Shown here piece by piece: positions 47,171-49,214 of a DNA stretch of 49,214 nt (position 1 is its first letter; every line of letters begins with the position of its first letter). The notes under the pieces were generated by a model. The model saw only the letters and a list, made by a program, of their open reading frames with translations. It was not told the origin of the DNA and ran no database searches. This stretch comes from a virus. The DNA lies in the IMG/VR virus record IMGVR_UViG_3300038457_000040, positions 1 to 49,214 of that record. One strand, given 5' to 3'. Made by a program: the position numbers and the translations under genes.

Positions 47171-47442
47171 CAGCTAGGCTTGTGCCCGTTCCCGTCGAGC
47201 ACCCGTAGGAAGTCAGCCGGGGCGCGCTGGATGCTCTGGGACTGCGCCTGCTGGGCGCACTGGATGAGCTGCTGGCCAAGCTGCATGGCGAAGTCCGCCT
47301 GCAGGGGGTAGATCGTGATCTTGGCCCCCTCGACCACCTGCAGGTCAACCACCTGGCCGCCGGGGATGGGCCGGATGCCGGCCCCGATCTGAAGCGGGCG
47401 GGCGTGGGGGATCATGGCTGGCGCGTTGCCTTCTGGGTTCAT
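47170..47442 (-). CDS. Hypothetical protein
   Basis: The product has 90 residues from ATG 47442 with GGAGGAG five bases upstream. 'RPIPGGQVVDLQVVEGAKITIYPLQADFAMQLGQQLI' is the core pattern, with a helix of Gln at the end. It lies between the second GH26 gene and the peptide. No family is recognised. Confidence 0.55.
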   Translation of the reverse strand: MNPEGNAPAMIPHARPLQIGAGIRPIPGGQVVDLQVVEGAKITIYPLQADFAMQLGQQLIQCAQQAQSQSIQRAPADFLRVLDGNGHKPS

Positions 47443-47464
47443 CGCTCCTCCATTGTCCTCCACT

Positions 47465-48343
47465 TCAGCCGAACTCAGCCCGGTAGGCGGCTTCGGCGTT
47501 CGGGAAGCCGCTGATGCTCGGGTCGGAGAAGTACATCTGGAGCTGGCAGTTGCTGGCCGGTGCCTTGATGATCGCAGCCACGGCCTTAATGTAGTTGGGG
47601 TCGTCCCCGGTCTGCCCGCCACCAGAGGCGCAGCCCCACTCGCAGATGGCAAACGGCTTGCCCTCGGACTGGGCGAACTTCACGGCGGCCGCCAAGTTAC
47701 CCGCGTAGCCCGAGTACGAATACTGATCGGTCCCGATGATGTCGACCAGGGCGGACCCGGGGTAGCAGCCGGTGGGGATGTTGGAGGTGCCGTTCATGTT
47801 CCAGAGGAACTCGAACTTCCCGCCAGGAACCGCCGTCACGGCAGCATGGAACGCGGTCCACGCAGCGACGTACGAGGCGTTGGTCCAGCCAGTTGTCTTG
47901 CCACCGGACTCCAGGCCCCACGGGTACCAGTTCCCATTCATCTCCCAGCAAAATCGGAAGATTGTATTCGCGTAGCCGTTGGCGATCAGGCCCTCCGCGA
48001 TGGTGGTGGCCTCGGACGTGGAGCACGGCCCCAGGCCCAGCACCAGACGGGCGCCGCCCAGAGCGCCCTTGGCGGGTGGCGAGTAGTTGTAGGGGCTGCC
48101 GTTGTTGCCGTACTCGGTGATGCAAGTAAGTGCGACTCCAAGCGCAGCCGCAGCCGCTTCCTCCGTGGAGGGCGTCATCTGTGAGACGAAGACGCCCAGC
48201 AGCGTGCCGGTGGGCGGGGGTGTACCCGGTACGCTGACGCCACCGCCAGCCGAGAACGTACTCACCACATCGCCGTCTGCGTCGGTGACAGTGCTGCCAG
48301 CCGGGAAGGGCCACAGGCCCGGTTCGAGGGTTGGGTTGCTCAT
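47465..48343 (-). CDS. GH26-like tail enzyme, second copy
   Basis: The product has 292 residues. After ~47 residues of linker ('SAGGGVSVPGTPPPTG'), residues 48-292 are a GH26-like domain closely related to the C-terminus of the baseplate protein at 4332-6881. The acid/base Glu lies in 'FCWEMNGNWYPWG' (134) and the nucleophile in 'FAICEWG' (235). The last ~25 codons of the two genes are almost identical in DNA. It may be a free or fibre-bound depolymerase. Confidence 0.75.
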   Translation of the reverse strand: MSNPTLEPGLWPFPAGSTVTDADGDVVSTFSAGGGVSVPGTPPPTGTLLGVFVSQMTPSTEEAAAAALGVALTCITEYGNNGSPYNYSPPAKGALGGARLVLGLGPCSTSEATTIAEGLIANGYANTIFRFCWEMNGNWYPWGLESGGKTTGWTNASYVAAWTAFHAAVTAVPGGKFEFLWNMNGTSNIPTGCYPGSALVDIIGTDQYSYSGYAGNLAAAVKFAQSEGKPFAICEWGCASGGGQTGDDPNYIKAVAAIIKAPASNCQLQMYFSDPSISGFPNAEAAYRAEFG

Positions 48344-48362
48344 TGGTTCTCCTCTGGAGTTG

Positions 48363-48431
48363 TCACGACTCGCCCGTCAGCCAAATGAAAAGGTAGAGGA
48401 AGCGGAGTTTCAGCCGTTGCCAGCGGGTCAT
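48363..48431 (-). CDS. 22-residue hydrophobic peptide
   Basis: The reading MTRWQRLKLRFLYLFIWLTG then ES forms one basic-headed hydrophobic segment. Its ATG overlaps the stop of the fibre gene (ATGA). It may be a membrane peptide; the function is unknown. Confidence 0.45.
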   Translation of the reverse strand: MTRWQRLKLRFLYLFIWLTGES

Positions 48432-49214
48432 GTCACCGCAACTTCAAACGACTGGACGAAGAGCCCCTCGCCGCCTTGCCATATCTCGAACCCGAACGGC
48501 ACCTCTATCAGGTACCACGAGCTGAGCATGTACCCTCGGGTCACGGCATCGGCCGCAAGCGGCGCGAGGTCAAGGCTCAGGCTCAACACTGGAGTGACCA
48601 GCACATAGCTCACCGTGCCACCCGGAGCCGTGCCGCCGTACCAGACGTTGTAGGCGTTGCCGCCGATCACCACTCCGCTTGCGATGAGCGATCCGGCAGG
48701 CTGGATGGCGCCCAGATGGTTCAGCCAGACCATCATCTCCAAGCCACCGACGGAGTTGTCGTTGGTGGAGCTGGCGACGTTGAACCAGATGTCGTAGGCC
48801 GCGTCCCAGTAGGCAGTATTGGTCGGGATCTCATCCGTGTTCGCGTTGGAGCACAGGTACAGGGTGCCTTCGTAGGTGACGAGGGCGCCTTCTAGGTAGG
48901 GCGTGGTGCTTGACCAAGCGCCCTCCAGCGCGAAGCTACCGGGAGGTCCAGTAGGACCGGAGCCGGGAGGGACCGGGCCGGGAGTCGAGGTCCAGAGGTC
49001 CTGGAACACCCCCCCGCCAGAAGGGACGGTGATCGAGACCGGCGGGAAGATGACCCCACCCATACTGCGGGTGACGAGGTAGACCATCCCTGCCGGAGCG
49101 ATCGTGTCGGTCCGCTCAAGCGTCAGCGACCAGGCCCCGGACGAGTTCGAGACGGTGCTCTGGGTGATGTATTCGAGCAACTGGCCTCCGGGGCCATAGC
49201 AGAGGAGCCCCGGA
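48428..49214 (-). CDS. Fibre protein with CBM5/12-like and half-length GH12-like modules (main part)
   Basis: This is the main part of the 290-residue protein that starts at 330 and crosses the contig ends. The order is: N-terminal beta domain (~1-100); Pro/Gly hinge 'TPGPVPPGSGPTGPPGS'; a chitin-binding CBM5/12-like unit (~127-167, 'GAWSSTTPYLEGALVTYEG'); and a GH12-like C-terminal half (~168-290). The GH12 Glu nucleophile is in 'LEMMVWLN' (188) and the acid/base in 'FGFEIWQGG' (272). The N-terminal half of a normal GH12 fold (~100 residues) is absent, so activity is doubtful. It may bind glucan or xyloglucan. Confidence 0.75.
   Translation of the reverse strand, partial: PGLLCYGPGGQLLEYITQSTVSNSSGAWSLTLERTDTIAPAGMVYLVTRSMGGVIFPPVSITVPSGGGVFQDLWTSTPGPVPPGSGPTGPPGSFALEGAWSSTTPYLEGALVTYEGTLYLCSNANTDEIPTNTAYWDAAYDIWFNVASSTNDNSVGGLEMMVWLNHLGAIQPAGSLIASGVVIGGNAYNVWYGGTAPGGTVSYVLVTPVLSLSLDLAPLAADAVTRGYMLSSWYLIEVPFGFEIWQGGEGLFVQSFEVAVT
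48579..49214. repeat. Right terminal repeat, full copy
   Basis: This contains the two blocks found at bases 1-244 plus the 392 bp (48706-49097) absent from the left copy. The full copy keeps the fibre gene open, so it is taken as the true version. See the left terminal repeat. Confidence 0.9.

Overview
The window is an essentially complete genome of a tailed double-stranded DNA phage (siphovirus-type) of a high-GC Gram-positive host, most likely an actinobacterium. The host call rests on GC content of roughly two thirds, several promoters whose start codon lies 5-8 bases after the -10 box (leaderless starts), a DUF4333-like lipoprotein, a DUF1906-like lysin and actinophage-style structural genes. 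No host genes, integrase, att site, tRNA or CRISPR array was seen. The two ends overlap: bases 128-244 repeat 49098-49214 and bases 1-127 repeat 48579-48705, so the contig closes into a circle of about 48,970 bp. The left copy lacks 392 bp present in the right copy.

On the circle there are two large arms. The late arm is on the minus strand. It starts near 27.9 kb, runs down to base 1, crosses the junction and ends at 42.1 kb. Its order is putative small terminase, large terminase, a repeat-rich intergenic array, a ParB-like protein, portal, MuF-like minor head protein, an inserted glycan island (three glycosyltransferase-like proteins and a sugar epimerase), a 25-residue membrane peptide, protease/scaffold, decoration protein, major capsid protein, head-tail connectors, major tail protein, tail assembly chaperones with a -1 frameshift site, tape measure, baseplate/tail proteins and fibres. 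Across the junction it continues with a GH12-like fibre, a second GH26-like protein, a metallophosphoesterase, a homing endonuclease and a lysis module (membrane proteins, GH25/DUF1906-like lysin, C39/papain-like cysteine protease).

The early arm is on the plus strand (29.3-42.0 kb). It holds about 40 tightly packed, mostly tiny genes with overlapping stops and starts. Recognisable members are an excisionase-like HTH protein, a YqaJ-type exonuclease with a RecT annealing protein, a replisome organiser, two helicase-loader-like proteins, HNH and VRR-NUC nucleases, a short C5 cytosine methyltransferase and many CxxC zinc-ribbon proteins. The arms diverge across a 1.4-kb regulatory region that contains a lone lipoprotein gene (a likely moron) with its own promoter and terminator. 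They converge at a hairpin at 42.03 kb.

The most notable themes are: (i) a polysaccharide-directed virion, with two GH26-like modules and one chimeric, half-length GH12 module in tail genes plus a glycosylation island in the head genes; (ii) leaderless mini-cistrons coupled to the next gene; (iii) a degenerate ~48-bp repeat array beside the terminase gene; (iv) a recurring 25-bp cassette that carries the ribosome-binding site of successive early genes. Functions are read from motifs by eye; no database search was run.
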